NCBI GenBank assembly: GCA_021199305.1 | Contig: JAJQIH010000006.1 | Coordinates: 1-64,000, forward strand | From: Ruminococcus sp. | GTDB taxonomy: Bacteria > Bacillota > Clostridia > Oscillospirales > Ruminococcaceae | DNA: 64,000 nucleotides | Direction: 5' to 3' | Shown: piece by piece, positions 18,489-26,883 of the stretch | How positions within the stretch are numbered: the stretch's first letter is position 1 | How the letters are laid out: the number at the start of each line of letters is the position of its first letter | Position numbers and translations under genes: made by a program | The notes under the pieces: generated by a model | The model's database searches: none | What the model was told of the DNA's origin: nothing | The model's input: only the letters and a program-made list of their open reading frames with translations

Positions 18489-19838
18489 TTGCTTTACACG
18501 GATTTGATTTTTATATATGCGTTTTTGCCGATAACGACGCTGCTTACAATGTGCGACAGAAGCACAGAGTACAAAAACCTGATTCTGGTTTTGTCAAGCG
18601 TTGTATTTTTCGCATGGGGCAAGCCGTTTTATATATGCGTGATATTCTTATCAGTTTTGCTCGACTGGCTTTTCGGACTGATAGCGGGTTCAGAAAAGGG
18701 TGTATTTAAGGTTCTGGGCGTGCTGCTTTCGGCGGTAATGAATATATCAATTTTTGTTGTGGTAGGGTATAACTTCCTGTTTACCGGAACATCCCTGTCG
18801 CTTGAACATACTGTAGTACCTGTCGGAATGGGATTTTACGCAGTCAGAGGTTTAAGCTATGTCTTTGACGTCGCTTACGGAAGAACGAAGCCTGAAAAGA
18901 ACCTCTTTTGCCTTGTTGTTTATATGGTAAACTATACGCTTTTCCTTGCAGGACCAGTGGTTCGCTACAAGGATATAAAAGAGCAGATAAGGCACAGAAT
19001 GATAACCGGAAAGAAGATAAACGACGGTCTGACAAGATTTATCGTGGGACTTGGAAAGGCGAGCATCATTGCCGCCGCTTTAGGTTATGTCAAAAACGTC
19101 GGACTTGACCTTTCTGATATGACCTTTTGCGGAGCGCTTTTCGGAATGATAGCGTATATTATGCAGATATGCTTTTTGTTTTCTGGCTACGCCGATATGG
19201 CGATAGGCTTAGAACTTTTAAACGGCTTTGAATACGACGAAAACTTCCTGCCGCTGAAGGCTAAAAACGGAGTTACCGGCGCAGTTTCCGGCTTCAATCA
19301 CACGCTTATGAGATTTGTAAACGACTCGCTTATAAGTCCGCTTTCAAAATCTCCTCTTTCGGCGGTGGCGGCAACGCTCGGCTGCTCGGTGCTGGTAGGA
19401 CTCTGGTACGGCTTTTCAAAGCACTATCTGGTTTTCGGACTTTATTTTGGAATTTTTGTAATTATCGAAGCGCTCGGACTTAAAAAGCTGATAGCGAAGC
19501 TCCCGACGGCAATATCGGGAATATACACTCTTGTGGTTATATTCTTCGGCTGGAGCACAGTTTACTTTACGAGCGTTGCGAGCTATAAAACGTGGGTCAA
19601 GGCGCTGCTCTTTAAAAACGGAATAATATCCGACGCTCTTGTAAATGAGATTTACGCTTATTGCGCTTTGCTTGTTTTTGCGGTATTTATGATTACGCCG
19701 TTCAAGGACAAGCTGAAGGGCAAGATTCAAAGCGTTGCTGCTGAGAGCGAAAGAGCATATGCTGTTGTGCGCATTCTTACAACAGTAGGTCTTTTGGTAA
19801 TACTTCTTATGAGTACAACGTCAAGAGTAGTATATTAA
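18489..19838 (+). CDS. Degenerate MBOAT (AlgI/DltB-like) membrane protein
   Basis: A 449-residue polytopic membrane protein. The N-terminus (DLIFIYAFLP, LSSVVFFAWGKPFYICVIF), the middle (GPVVRYKDIKEQIRHR, LTRFIVGLGKASIIAAALG) and CFLFSGYADMAIGLELLNGF are plain AlgI-type MBOAT landmarks. Catalytic-site landmarks have changed. The family FDFSGY reads FLFSGY (Leu230), the FWRRWHISL block is hard to align, and the near-invariant WHG histidine is Tyr307 (GLWYGFSKHYL). AlgI/DltB proteins use that histidine to transfer acyl groups to exported polymers, so this one is probably not a normal acyltransferase. The TTG start at 18489 follows AAGGAG. Its neighbour 14 bases downstream is a modified DHHW-type protein. 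Confidence 0.85.
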   Translation: MLYTDLIFIYAFLPITTLLTMCDRSTEYKNLILVLSSVVFFAWGKPFYICVIFLSVLLDWLFGLIAGSEKGVFKVLGVLLSAVMNISIFVVVGYNFLFTGTSLSLEHTVVPVGMGFYAVRGLSYVFDVAYGRTKPEKNLFCLVVYMVNYTLFLAGPVVRYKDIKEQIRHRMITGKKINDGLTRFIVGLGKASIIAAALGYVKNVGLDLSDMTFCGALFGMIAYIMQICFLFSGYADMAIGLELLNGFEYDENFLPLKAKNGVTGAVSGFNHTLMRFVNDSLISPLSKSPLSAVAATLGCSVLVGLWYGFSKHYLVFGLYFGIFVIIEALGLKKLIAKLPTAISGIYTLVVIFFGWSTVYFTSVASYKTWVKALLFKNGIISDALVNEIYAYCALLVFAVFMITPFKDKLKGKIQSVAAESERAYAVVRILTTVGLLVILLMSTTSRVVY

Positions 19839-19851
19839 AAAGGAAATTTTT

Positions 19852-20937
19852 ATGGAAGAAAACAAAACTAAAGCGGAAGAGCTTGAAGAATACGATGAAA
19901 TACTGAAAAATGCGTCGACTCATACCGAAAGCGAGGAGGAGCAAAAAACCGAGCAAACGGACAAAGCTCTCAAAAGTATGAGCGAGGACGCAAGACGCGG
20001 GCAGTTTGATTTTATAAACGTGTCTGTTATTGGCCTGTTCATTCTGATACTGGGTCTTAGCTTTGCTCTGCTTCGCAACACCGACGACCCTGACGCTGAG
20101 GCTACAAAGCCTACCGTTATGGGACTGTACGACGGAAGCTATACGTCGTATCTTTCCGAAAGCTATGAAAACGCTCTGCCTGGAAAATCAATTCTTGCGA
20201 GCTTAAACGGCGTATTTTCGTCAATTTACGGCAAGAAGGAGTATAACACTCACCAGAACTTCATAACGCCTGTTGACGAGGACGGAAACCCGATAAATAT
20301 TCTGACGGCTGGTACTACTACAACTACTACAACCACCACGCAGTATACAGGCAGAACCTCAAATACAACCAGGGAAATTGACCCGGACGATATTGACATC
20401 GGACCGCAGAAGAATTTCATAACTACAACCACAACAACCACCAAGGAAACGACTACTGAGGAAACGACGACCGAAGAGGAAACTACCACAGAGGAAGAGC
20501 CTGAGGAAACGACGACCGAGGAAACAACAACTGAAGAAACGACTACCGAGGAAGAAGAGGAGGAAGAGGAAACCACCACCACAACCGTTAAAATCGACCT
20601 CGATGAAATTCAGTTTACTTTAAACGACAGCGGAAAGCTCACATACGAATATATTATCGAGGAGGAGCTTGACGTGACAAACTACTCAAAGATTCTGCTC
20701 TCGTACGAGTTTTACGGCGAAACCACGGGCTACTTTATTCGTCCGTATATTGAGTATAACGGAAAGAACGTCGGCGAGAACGTAAACCCTGTTGACGATA
20801 CGGTTGAATTTGACGTCAGCAAGCTGAGCGGAAATATAACGATTGGAATACGATTTATTGTAAGATCAAATTCCGATATTGAAGAAAACGATACGGTAAG
20901 CGTTAAGCTTCATTACGGATTAGGATTTGTAAATTAA
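19852..20937 (+). CDS. Membrane-anchored protein: DHHW-like N-terminal remnant, Thr/Glu-rich linker, C-terminal beta domain
   Basis: A 361-residue protein. An acidic cytoplasmic tail (1-52) precedes one membrane helix (54-75, INVSVIGLFILILGLSFALL). Residues 88-132 (MGLYDGSYTSYLSESYENAL then PGKSILASLNGVFSSIYGKK) resemble the start of DHHW/AlgJ-like proteins that normally partner AlgI-type MBOATs. No DxHHW motif or SGNH-type catalytic domain follows; a Thr/Glu-rich linker (about 153-245) and a 115-residue strand-rich domain (246-361) take its place. The last domain looks like a beta-sandwich binding module, but I do not recognise it. It starts 14 bases after the MBOAT-like gene. Confidence 0.8.
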   Translation: MEENKTKAEELEEYDEILKNASTHTESEEEQKTEQTDKALKSMSEDARRGQFDFINVSVIGLFILILGLSFALLRNTDDPDAEATKPTVMGLYDGSYTSYLSESYENALPGKSILASLNGVFSSIYGKKEYNTHQNFITPVDEDGNPINILTAGTTTTTTTTTQYTGRTSNTTREIDPDDIDIGPQKNFITTTTTTTKETTTEETTTEEETTTEEEPEETTTEETTTEETTTEEEEEEEETTTTTVKIDLDEIQFTLNDSGKLTYEYIIEEELDVTNYSKILLSYEFYGETTGYFIRPYIEYNGKNVGENVNPVDDTVEFDVSKLSGNITIGIRFIVRSNSDIEENDTVSVKLHYGLGFVN

Positions 20938-20947
20938 AAGGCTGGGA

Positions 20948-21898
20948 GTGGGTTATTTGAAAAGCGGATTTATTTATTCCGACGACAACAAGAGATATTA
21001 CACCCACAACTATTATCTTCGGCACAAGTACGGCAAAAAGGTGTTTAAGGTGCCGCTGAATTCAGGACTTTCCTGTCCTAATCGTGACGGGACAAAGGGA
21101 GTTGGCGGCTGTACCTTTTGTTCAGGCTATTTGAGTGGCGATTTTGCAGGAAATCCGAAGGACAGCTTAAAGGAGCAGTTTGATAAGGTAAGGGGCGAGC
21201 TTCACAAAAAGTGGAGCGACGCTTTGTATATCCCATACTTTCAGGCTGGCAGCAACACCTACGGGGATATTGAGCTTTTGAGAAGCGCATTTTTTGAAGC
21301 GGCAAGCTTTGAAAACGCAGTAGGCGTTAATATAGCGACAAGAGCCGATTGCATAACCGACGAGTGCGCCGATATGCTGCTTGAGCTTTCTGAGGTTACA
21401 AACTTAGAAGTAGAGCTGGGTCTTCAGACCTCAAACGACAAAACAGCTCTTGAAATAAACCGCTGCCATACCTTTGATGAGTTTTTACAGGGGTATGAAA
21501 AGCTGAAAAATCGTGGAATTGACATTTGCGTTCATATAATAAACGGTCTGCCTGGTGAAACAGCAGACGATATGCGAAATACTGCAAGGGATGTAGCGAG
21601 GATACATCCTCACAGCGTAAAGATTCATCTTCTGCATATAATTTCGGGAACCAAAATGTGCGAGCAGTTTTTAAACGGCGAGTTCAAAGAGCTTAGCCTT
21701 GAGGAGTATGCTGGTATCGTCTGTGACCAGTTGGAGCTTTTGCCGCCCGATGTAATTGTTGAGCGGGTAACTGGTGACGGCAAAAAGGAAACGCTTGTAT
21801 CTCCGCTCTGGAGCCTTAAAAAATTTTGCGTGATGAATGAGATTGACAAGACGATGGCTGAAAGAAATACCTTTCAGGGTGCAAAATACAGCGTGTAG
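20948..21898 (+). CDS. TIGR01212-family radical SAM protein (YhcC-like)
   Basis: A 316-residue radical SAM protein. The cluster cysteines lie in GLSCPNRDGTKGVGGCTFC, the spaced form typical of the YhcC/TIGR01212 family; later family landmarks are YFQAGSNTYG, VEVELGLQTSND-type EVELGLQT and HIINGLPGET. The family has no firmly established substrate, though RNA modification has been suggested for relatives. The GTG at 20948 is used; the TTG at 20957 is a close alternative because GGGAG sits just before it. It precedes rimM-trmD by 43 bases. Confidence 0.88.
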   Translation: MGYLKSGFIYSDDNKRYYTHNYYLRHKYGKKVFKVPLNSGLSCPNRDGTKGVGGCTFCSGYLSGDFAGNPKDSLKEQFDKVRGELHKKWSDALYIPYFQAGSNTYGDIELLRSAFFEAASFENAVGVNIATRADCITDECADMLLELSEVTNLEVELGLQTSNDKTALEINRCHTFDEFLQGYEKLKNRGIDICVHIINGLPGETADDMRNTARDVARIHPHSVKIHLLHIISGTKMCEQFLNGEFKELSLEEYAGIVCDQLELLPPDVIVERVTGDGKKETLVSPLWSLKKFCVMNEIDKTMAERNTFQGAKYSV

Positions 21899-21941
21899 AA
21901 ATAGCCGCTTGAAGAAAGCTATATAGAAGCGAGGAGTTTTA

Positions 21942-22451
21942 ATGGAAAAATTCTTGGAAATAGGAAAAATAGTCAGCGTTCACGGTCTGGCGGGAGATGT
22001 TAAGGTTGAAGCCTGGTGCGACAGCCCGGAGGTCTTATGCCGCTTTAAGACGCTTTATTTTTCAAAGGGCGAGAGAAAAGTAAAGGTTAAAAAATCGAGA
22101 GTTCAGAAGAATATGGCAATACTGAAGCTCGAAGGCTTCGATTCGGTCGAGCAGGCGCAGACGCTCAGAAATAAGATTTTATACGCTGACAGAGAGAGCA
22201 TGAACCTTCCCGAGGACACATACTTTATCGCCGACCTTATCGGTATGGAGGTCATAAATTTTGAATCGGGCGAAAGCTACGGCAAAATCACCGACGTAAC
22301 CCAGACGGGAGCAAACGATGTATATCATATAAAGTCAGCAGAGGGGAAGATGTATTACGTTCCTGCTATTGCGGACGTTGTAAAGACAACCGATATTGAA
22401 AACGGAGTTATGAAAATTACGCCGCTCAGGGGGCTTTTTGATGAGGATTGA
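21942..22451 (+). CDS. rimM: 16S rRNA processing protein RimM
   Basis: A 169-residue 30S maturation factor. The N-terminal RimM domain shows IGKIVSVHGLAGDVKVE, and the PRC-barrel C-terminal half shows YFIADLIGMEVI and YVPAIADVVK ending in LRGLFDED. It overlaps trmD by 11 bases, the usual coupled pair. The common rpsP and rplS neighbours of this operon are absent here. Confidence 0.95.
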   Translation: MEKFLEIGKIVSVHGLAGDVKVEAWCDSPEVLCRFKTLYFSKGERKVKVKKSRVQKNMAILKLEGFDSVEQAQTLRNKILYADRESMNLPEDTYFIADLIGMEVINFESGESYGKITDVTQTGANDVYHIKSAEGKMYYVPAIADVVKTTDIENGVMKITPLRGLFDED

Positions 22452-23181
22452 TATAATGATGCTGTTCCCCGAAATGATTGAGAGCTATCTTGGCGAGAGC
22501 ATTATCGGCAGAGCGAGAGCAAAAGGACTTCTGGAAATTTGCTGTCATAACATCAGAGATTATACAGAGGATAAGCACAGACGAGTTGACGATACACCAT
22601 ACAGCGAACGACAGGGAATGCTTATGCAGGCGGAGCCTATTTACCAATGCTTTCAAAGCGTTAAGGGAGAGCGTGACGTTCACACAATTTATGTAACGCC
22701 CACAGGTAAGAAGTTCAGCCAAAGGCGAGCTGAGGAGCTTGCAAGAGGCAAGGATATTGTAATTCTTTGCGGACATTACGAGGGAGTCGACGAAAGGGTA
22801 ATTGAAGAAATCGTCGACGAGGAAATTTCTGTCGGGGATTTTGTCCTGACGGGCGGCGAGCTTCCGGCGCTTTGCATAACAGATGCCGTTGCCCGATTGA
22901 TTGACGGAGTTTTAGCACGTCCTGATTGCTATATTGACGAGAGTCACTACTCAGGACTTCTGGAATATCCTCAATATACCCGACCTGAGATATGGCGGGG
23001 AAAAAGAGTTCCTGAGGTGCTGCTTTCAGGTCACCACGAGAATATAAAAAAGTGGCGGCATAACCAGTCGCTGATGCGAACGGCGGACAGGCGGCAGGAT
23101 ATGATTGAAAAGTACGATTTAAGCGACGAGGACAAGAAATTTTTAAGCGAATATATGTCAAAAAAGCAAGAACAAGAGTAG
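22441..23181 (+). CDS. trmD: tRNA (guanosine(37)-N1)-methyltransferase
   Basis: A 246-residue SPOUT methyltransferase making m1G37, which prevents frameshifting. It starts MRIDIMMLFPEMIESYL at the ATG at 22441 (AGGGGG at 22428-22433); a TTG one codon earlier is unneeded. The knot region has ILCGHYEGVDERVIEEIVDEE and SVGDFVLTGGELPAL, which bind S-adenosylmethionine, and LRTADRR-type residues end the protein. Confidence 0.96.
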   Translation: MRIDIMMLFPEMIESYLGESIIGRARAKGLLEICCHNIRDYTEDKHRRVDDTPYSERQGMLMQAEPIYQCFQSVKGERDVHTIYVTPTGKKFSQRRAEELARGKDIVILCGHYEGVDERVIEEIVDEEISVGDFVLTGGELPALCITDAVARLIDGVLARPDCYIDESHYSGLLEYPQYTRPEIWRGKRVPEVLLSGHHENIKKWRHNQSLMRTADRRQDMIEKYDLSDEDKKFLSEYMSKKQEQE

Positions 23182-23335
23182 TTTATGGGAGAAGTCGTGG
23201 CAGACTGTTAAAAGTTTTTGGTTATTATGCAAAAAGGAACCCGAAATTTTTAGTAATTTTCCACAAATCGAGAGCCTTTAACAACTCAACAAGTCAACAA
23301 TTAGCAGAATTTTATCTTGGAAGTGGGAATTTTTA

Positions 23336-23363
23336 TTGACTTTGCCAAATTTAAGAGTATAAT
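23336..23363 (+). promoter_or_regulatory. Promoter of the HPr gene
   Basis: TTGACT (23336-23341), 16 bases, TATAAT (23358-23363). The 150 bases before it, back to trmD, are AT-rich and show no other clear element. Confidence 0.7.
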
Positions 23364-23419
23364 AATTTTATGGTCGATATCATTCCGGTTTAGTTTGGGA
23401 TAGAAATGGAGAGATTATT

Positions 23420-23689
23420 ATGTTCGTTAAAGATGTAGTAGTACAAAATCAGGTTGGCTTACACGCTCGTCCAGCAACATTTTTCATTCAGAAGGCTAAC
23501 GAGTTTAAGTCATCAATCTGGATTGAAAAGGAAGAAAGAAGAGTAAATGCTAAGAGCTTGCTCGGAATTTTGTCGCTCGGAATTGTTGGCGGAACTTCTA
23601 TCAGAATTATTGCTGACGGTACAGATGAGCAGGAAGCTGTAGACGGTCTTGTTGACCTCGTTGAAAGCGGCTTTGGTGACGAAAAGTAA
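23420..23689 (+). CDS. ptsH: HPr-family phosphocarrier protein
   Basis: An 89-residue HPr. The active-site histidine is in NQVGLHARPATFF, and the regulatory serine region is NAKSLLGILSLGI, so both the His15 and Ser46 equivalents are present, unlike Crh. In Firmicutes it carries phosphate from enzyme I to PTS transporters and, as HPr-Ser-P, co-represses with CcpA. It stands alone between its own promoter and terminator; no enzyme I or PTS permease is in the window, so a purely regulatory role is possible. Confidence 0.92.
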   Translation: MFVKDVVVQNQVGLHARPATFFIQKANEFKSSIWIEKEERRVNAKSLLGILSLGIVGGTSIRIIADGTDEQEAVDGLVDLVESGFGDEK

Positions 23690-23713
23690 ATAACACGAGT
23701 ATTTTACGTCTTT

Positions 23714-23742
23714 GGCTGAGGGATTTCCCCTCAGCTTTTTTA
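23714..23742 (+). terminator. Rho-independent terminator after the HPr gene
   Basis: GCTGAGGG (23715-23722) pairs with CCCTCAGC (23728-23735) around a tight loop, followed by a 6-7 base T-run. Confidence 0.92.
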
Positions 23743-24012
23743 TTTTGCCAGAATTTTCAGGGGGTGTCAGTCTGGTAGTCGGGAGATTGGTAATATATGG
23801 CAAATTATTTCTAAAAATCGAATGGTTACAATTTGGTAACAGCAAAAATAGCTGTTTTTTTGTGAAAAATGTTCAAAAAAGAAGTCGAAATCGGAGCTGT
23901 TCATATTTTATTAACACAAAAGTGTCAATGTTGTGTTACAATTTGTAATATATCGGGGCTTGCCTGAAATTCTGGCAAATGGGAAATTTAAAGAAAAAAA
24001 GAGGTTGAGAAG
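23743..24012. other. Intergenic region upstream of the PucR-type regulator
   Basis: This AT-rich region holds two inverted repeats, GTTAC-N6-GTAAC at 23825-23840 and the longer one at 23912-23938 listed separately. TTACAAT next to the second is a possible -10. No open frame here has a ribosome site. Confidence 0.5.
23912..23938. promoter_or_regulatory. Inverted repeat TAACACAA-N11-TTGTGTTA, candidate operator
   Basis: Perfect 8-base arms (23912-23919 and 23931-23938) about 75 bases before the PucR-type gene, with a possible -10 (TACAAT, 23937-23942) overlapping the right arm. This is the right shape for a dimeric regulator, possibly the PucR-type protein itself. Confidence 0.45.
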
Positions 24013-25098
24013 ATGTCTACAAGATTGTTCCAAAGTGTTGTTCGTCAGATGAAGGATTCAATCGACTGTGTTTTTGGAGTTATTGACGATACTGCTACTA
24101 TCGTTGCCAGCTCGGAGCTTTCGCTCATAGGAACTGTCAATGAATATGTATCAATAGATATGACAAATACAAATGATTTGTTTGTTCGGGACGGATATAC
24201 ATATAAGCCATTCGGCGGTCACACAAAGGCAGAGTACGCAGTTTTCGTTGAGGGAACGGACGAGCTTGCAGCAAGATACGCAAACATTCTTGGCATTAGC
24301 CTTGCAAGCATAAAGCAGTATTACGACGAAAAGTACGACAGGACGAACTTTGTAAAGAACGTAGTGCTTGACAATATCCTGCCGGGAGATATTTTCATAA
24401 AGGCAAGAGAGCTTTGCTTTACTTCGGAGGTTTACAGAGTAGCCTTTTTGATAAGAATCATTTCTTCAAACGAGGTTTCTGCGCTTGACGTTATTCAAAA
24501 CCTGTTCCCTGATAAAAACAAGGATTTCGTTTTCTCGATTACCGAGAACGATATAGTTCTGATCAAGGAGGTCAAGCAAAACGTAGAAACAAACGACCTC
24601 AAGAAGCTTGCAAGAAGCATTGCCGATACGTTAAGCTCTGAGTTCTATACAAGAGTAAATGTCGGAATCGGAACGGTCGTTGAGGGAGTAAAGGACTTAG
24701 CTTCAACCTTTAAAGAGGCACAGATTGCGCTAGAGGTAGGTAAGGTATTTGACACCGATCAGGCTGTAGTTTCCTACGATAATCTCGGAATCGCAAGACT
24801 TATTTATCACCTTCCGACAACGCTTTGCGAAACATTTCTGAAGGAGGTCTTCAAGAAGGGTACTATCGAATCGCTCGACCACGAAACGCTTTTCACAATT
24901 CAGAAGTTCTTCGATAATAACCTTAACGTGTCGGAAACTTCGAGAAAGCTTTTCGTTCACAGAAATACGCTTGTTTACAGACTTGAAAAAATCAAAAAGC
25001 TTACAGGACTTGACCTCAGGGATTTTGACGACGCAATCGTGTTTAAAATAGCGCTGATGGTTAAGAAATATTTGTCAGCAAATCCTGTTAAGTTCTAA
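24013..25098 (+). CDS. PucR/CdaR-type helix-turn-helix regulator
   Basis: A 361-residue regulator. The C-terminus is the PucR-type HTH (FFDNNLNVSETSRKLFVHRN then TLVYRLEKIKKLTGLDL). The centre (about 130-270) resembles the GGDEF-like domain of CdaR proteins, with VNVGIGTVVEGVKDLASTFKEA. The N-terminal about 120 residues are a sensor-like region with strands typical of a small-molecule-binding domain. AGGTTGAGAAG precedes the ATG. The regulon is unknown; the nearest downstream operon is ftsEX, with a 67-base gap. Confidence 0.88.
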   Translation: MSTRLFQSVVRQMKDSIDCVFGVIDDTATIVASSELSLIGTVNEYVSIDMTNTNDLFVRDGYTYKPFGGHTKAEYAVFVEGTDELAARYANILGISLASIKQYYDEKYDRTNFVKNVVLDNILPGDIFIKARELCFTSEVYRVAFLIRIISSNEVSALDVIQNLFPDKNKDFVFSITENDIVLIKEVKQNVETNDLKKLARSIADTLSSEFYTRVNVGIGTVVEGVKDLASTFKEAQIALEVGKVFDTDQAVVSYDNLGIARLIYHLPTTLCETFLKEVFKKGTIESLDHETLFTIQKFFDNNLNVSETSRKLFVHRNTLVYRLEKIKKLTGLDLRDFDDAIVFKIALMVKKYLSANPVKF

Positions 25099-25165
25099 AA
25101 TAAAGAGATAGAGATAAAAACAAAGAAAGACAAAAGGGGCAACATTACGAAAAGGCGGTGTAATT

Positions 25166-25852
25166 TTGATAGAATTTAAGGATGTATCAGTTACATATTC
25201 AAGTGGAGTTGACGCTCTGCACAATGTCAATTTAAAAATTAACGACGGCGATTTTGCCTTCGTAGTCGGCTCATCGGGAGCCGGAAAATCAACGCTTATA
25301 AAGCTGATACTGAAGGAAATTGACGCAACAGAAGGAACGGTTATAGTAAACGGCTTTAATCTTAAAAAGCTCAGAAGGAAGAAAATTCCAAAGCTAAGAA
25401 GAACGCTCGGAATAGTTTTTCAGGACTTCAGACTGATTCCTACAATGACAGTATACGAAAACGTAGCGTTTGTACTCAGAGTTATTGACGCACCTGCAAA
25501 GTACATTTCAAGCAGAGTGCCTTATGTTATAAGCCTTGTGGGATTAGCTCACAAGCAAAAATCCTACCCTGACGAGCTTTCAGGAGGAGAACAGCAGAGA
25601 GTAGCTCTTGCGAGAGCTTTAGTAAACGACCCACAGCTTATTATTGCGGACGAGCCGACGGGAAATATCGACCCTGCTCTTTCATACGAAATCGTTGAGC
25701 TTTTAAAGGGTATCAACGAATGTGGAACGACAATTTTAATGGTAACGCACGAGCATGACATTGTGCGTCACTTCGGCGGAAGAATTATAAACATAAACGC
25801 TGGAGAGATTGTGTTCAATGAGGTGATAGGAGGAGCAAATGAGGTTCAGTAG
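25166..25852 (+). CDS. ftsE: Cell division ATP-binding protein FtsE
   Basis: A 228-residue ABC ATPase. Walker A is VGSSGAGKSTLIKLIL near residue 36, the signature is LSGGEQQRVALARALV near 140, and Walker B is LIIADEPTGNIDP. It starts with TTG at 25166 behind AAAGGCGGTG. It overlaps ftsX by 14 bases. The FtsEX complex at the divisome uses ATP to switch on a coiled-coil murein hydrolase outside the cell, here probably the M23 proteins that follow. Confidence 0.94.
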   Translation: MIEFKDVSVTYSSGVDALHNVNLKINDGDFAFVVGSSGAGKSTLIKLILKEIDATEGTVIVNGFNLKKLRRKKIPKLRRTLGIVFQDFRLIPTMTVYENVAFVLRVIDAPAKYISSRVPYVISLVGLAHKQKSYPDELSGGEQQRVALARALVNDPQLIIADEPTGNIDPALSYEIVELLKGINECGTTILMVTHEHDIVRHFGGRIININAGEIVFNEVIGGANEVQ

Positions 25853-26747
25853 TGTTAAATATCTCACAGGACAGGGCTTCAAAAGCGTCTGGAAGAACAA
25901 GATGATGAGCTTCGCTTCATTTTGTATAATGCTTGTATCGCTGCTGCTTGTGGGAATGTGTATTCTTGCAACAATCAATTTGAACAAGGTTATCAGCGGA
26001 GTTGCCGGAAAGAACGAGGTAGTTGTAATTGTTCTTGACGGAACGGACGAGGAAGGCATAGAGGCAGTAGGAGAGGCGATTGACGAGCTGTCAAACATTG
26101 AAAAATCAGTATTTTACTCAAGAGATGAGGCCTGGGAGGATATGGTAGCTGATATGACAGAGGAGCAGCAGGAGGTATTCAAGTATGCCGAAGATGATAA
26201 TCCTCTGCCTGATACATACAGAGTAACGGTGTCGGATATTGAAAAGCTGACCGATACAACCAATCAGCTTACAAGCATAGAAAATGTTGAAAAGGTAACG
26301 GCGCCTACAGAGTTCGCAGACGTTTTAGTCAGCATCAGGAACATCTTCTCTGTAGTAGCGATAGCACTTATCGCAGCGTTAGCGGTTGTTTCCCTTGTTA
26401 TTATTTCAAATACAACAAGGACGAGCGTTTACTCGAGAAGAAAAGAAATCAACATTATGAAGTACGTTGGAGCAACCAACAGATTTATTAACATTCCGTT
26501 CTTTATCGAGGGAATGCTTGTAGGAATCTTAGCGGCGGTTGCGGCGTTCTTCCTTACAATGTTCGTATACAAGGGACTTGGAGATATTCTGAACGAGAAT
26601 GGACAGATCCTCAGCATTTTAGGAGTTCGTTCACTTTACGGCTTCAGCGATATTATCTGGTATGTTTTGGTGGGATATGTTCTGGCTGGCGGCGTAATCG
26701 GCGCTATTGGTACAACTATAAGCACAAGAAAGTACGTAAAGGTTTAA
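25839..26747 (+). CDS. ftsX: Cell division permease-like protein FtsX
   Basis: A 302-residue membrane protein of the FtsX form: one N-terminal helix (SFCIMLVSLLLVGMCILA), an extracellular domain (about 55-165) that contacts the hydrolase, then three helices including VVAIALIAALAVVSLVII and the C-terminal pair. RKEINIMKYVGATNRFINIPF is the family signature. AGGAGGAG precedes the ATG inside ftsE. Confidence 0.93.
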   Translation: MRFSSVKYLTGQGFKSVWKNKMMSFASFCIMLVSLLLVGMCILATINLNKVISGVAGKNEVVVIVLDGTDEEGIEAVGEAIDELSNIEKSVFYSRDEAWEDMVADMTEEQQEVFKYAEDDNPLPDTYRVTVSDIEKLTDTTNQLTSIENVEKVTAPTEFADVLVSIRNIFSVVAIALIAALAVVSLVIISNTTRTSVYSRRKEINIMKYVGATNRFINIPFFIEGMLVGILAAVAAFFLTMFVYKGLGDILNENGQILSILGVRSLYGFSDIIWYVLVGYVLAGGVIGAIGTTISTRKYVKV

Positions 26748-26770
26748 AAAATTTAAAAACAGCTTTAACG

Positions 26771-26847
26771 GAGCGCAGCACGGGGTACAGGCAACAGCCT
26801 GACCTTGTGCGCGCTCTGTCGGCAATTAAGCGACAGTTTATTTGTCG
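26771..26847 (+). promoter_or_regulatory. Long hairpin plus switchable small stem between ftsX and the first M23 gene
   Basis: GAGCGC and GCACGGGG (26771-26785, one bulged A) and CAGGC (26788-26792) pair in order with GCCTG (26797-26801), CCTTGTGC and GCGCTC (26803-26816), about 19 pairs capped by AACA. Just after it, CGACA (26831-26835) can pair with TGTCG on either side (26817-26821 or 26843-26847), two mutually exclusive stems. There is no T-run, so this looks like an mRNA processing or control element rather than a terminator. Confidence 0.55.
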
Positions 26848-26883
26848 TTTGAGTGCTTTACCTATTGAAAGGCAAGGTTTGTG

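Noticed and set aside
20250..20582. Long minus-strand open frame rich in Val/Ser opposite the Thr/Glu linker
   Set aside because: It is the antisense shadow of ACN codons (polythreonine gives polyvaline in antisense), with no ribosome site. The same applies at 29141-29335 and 39974-40309.
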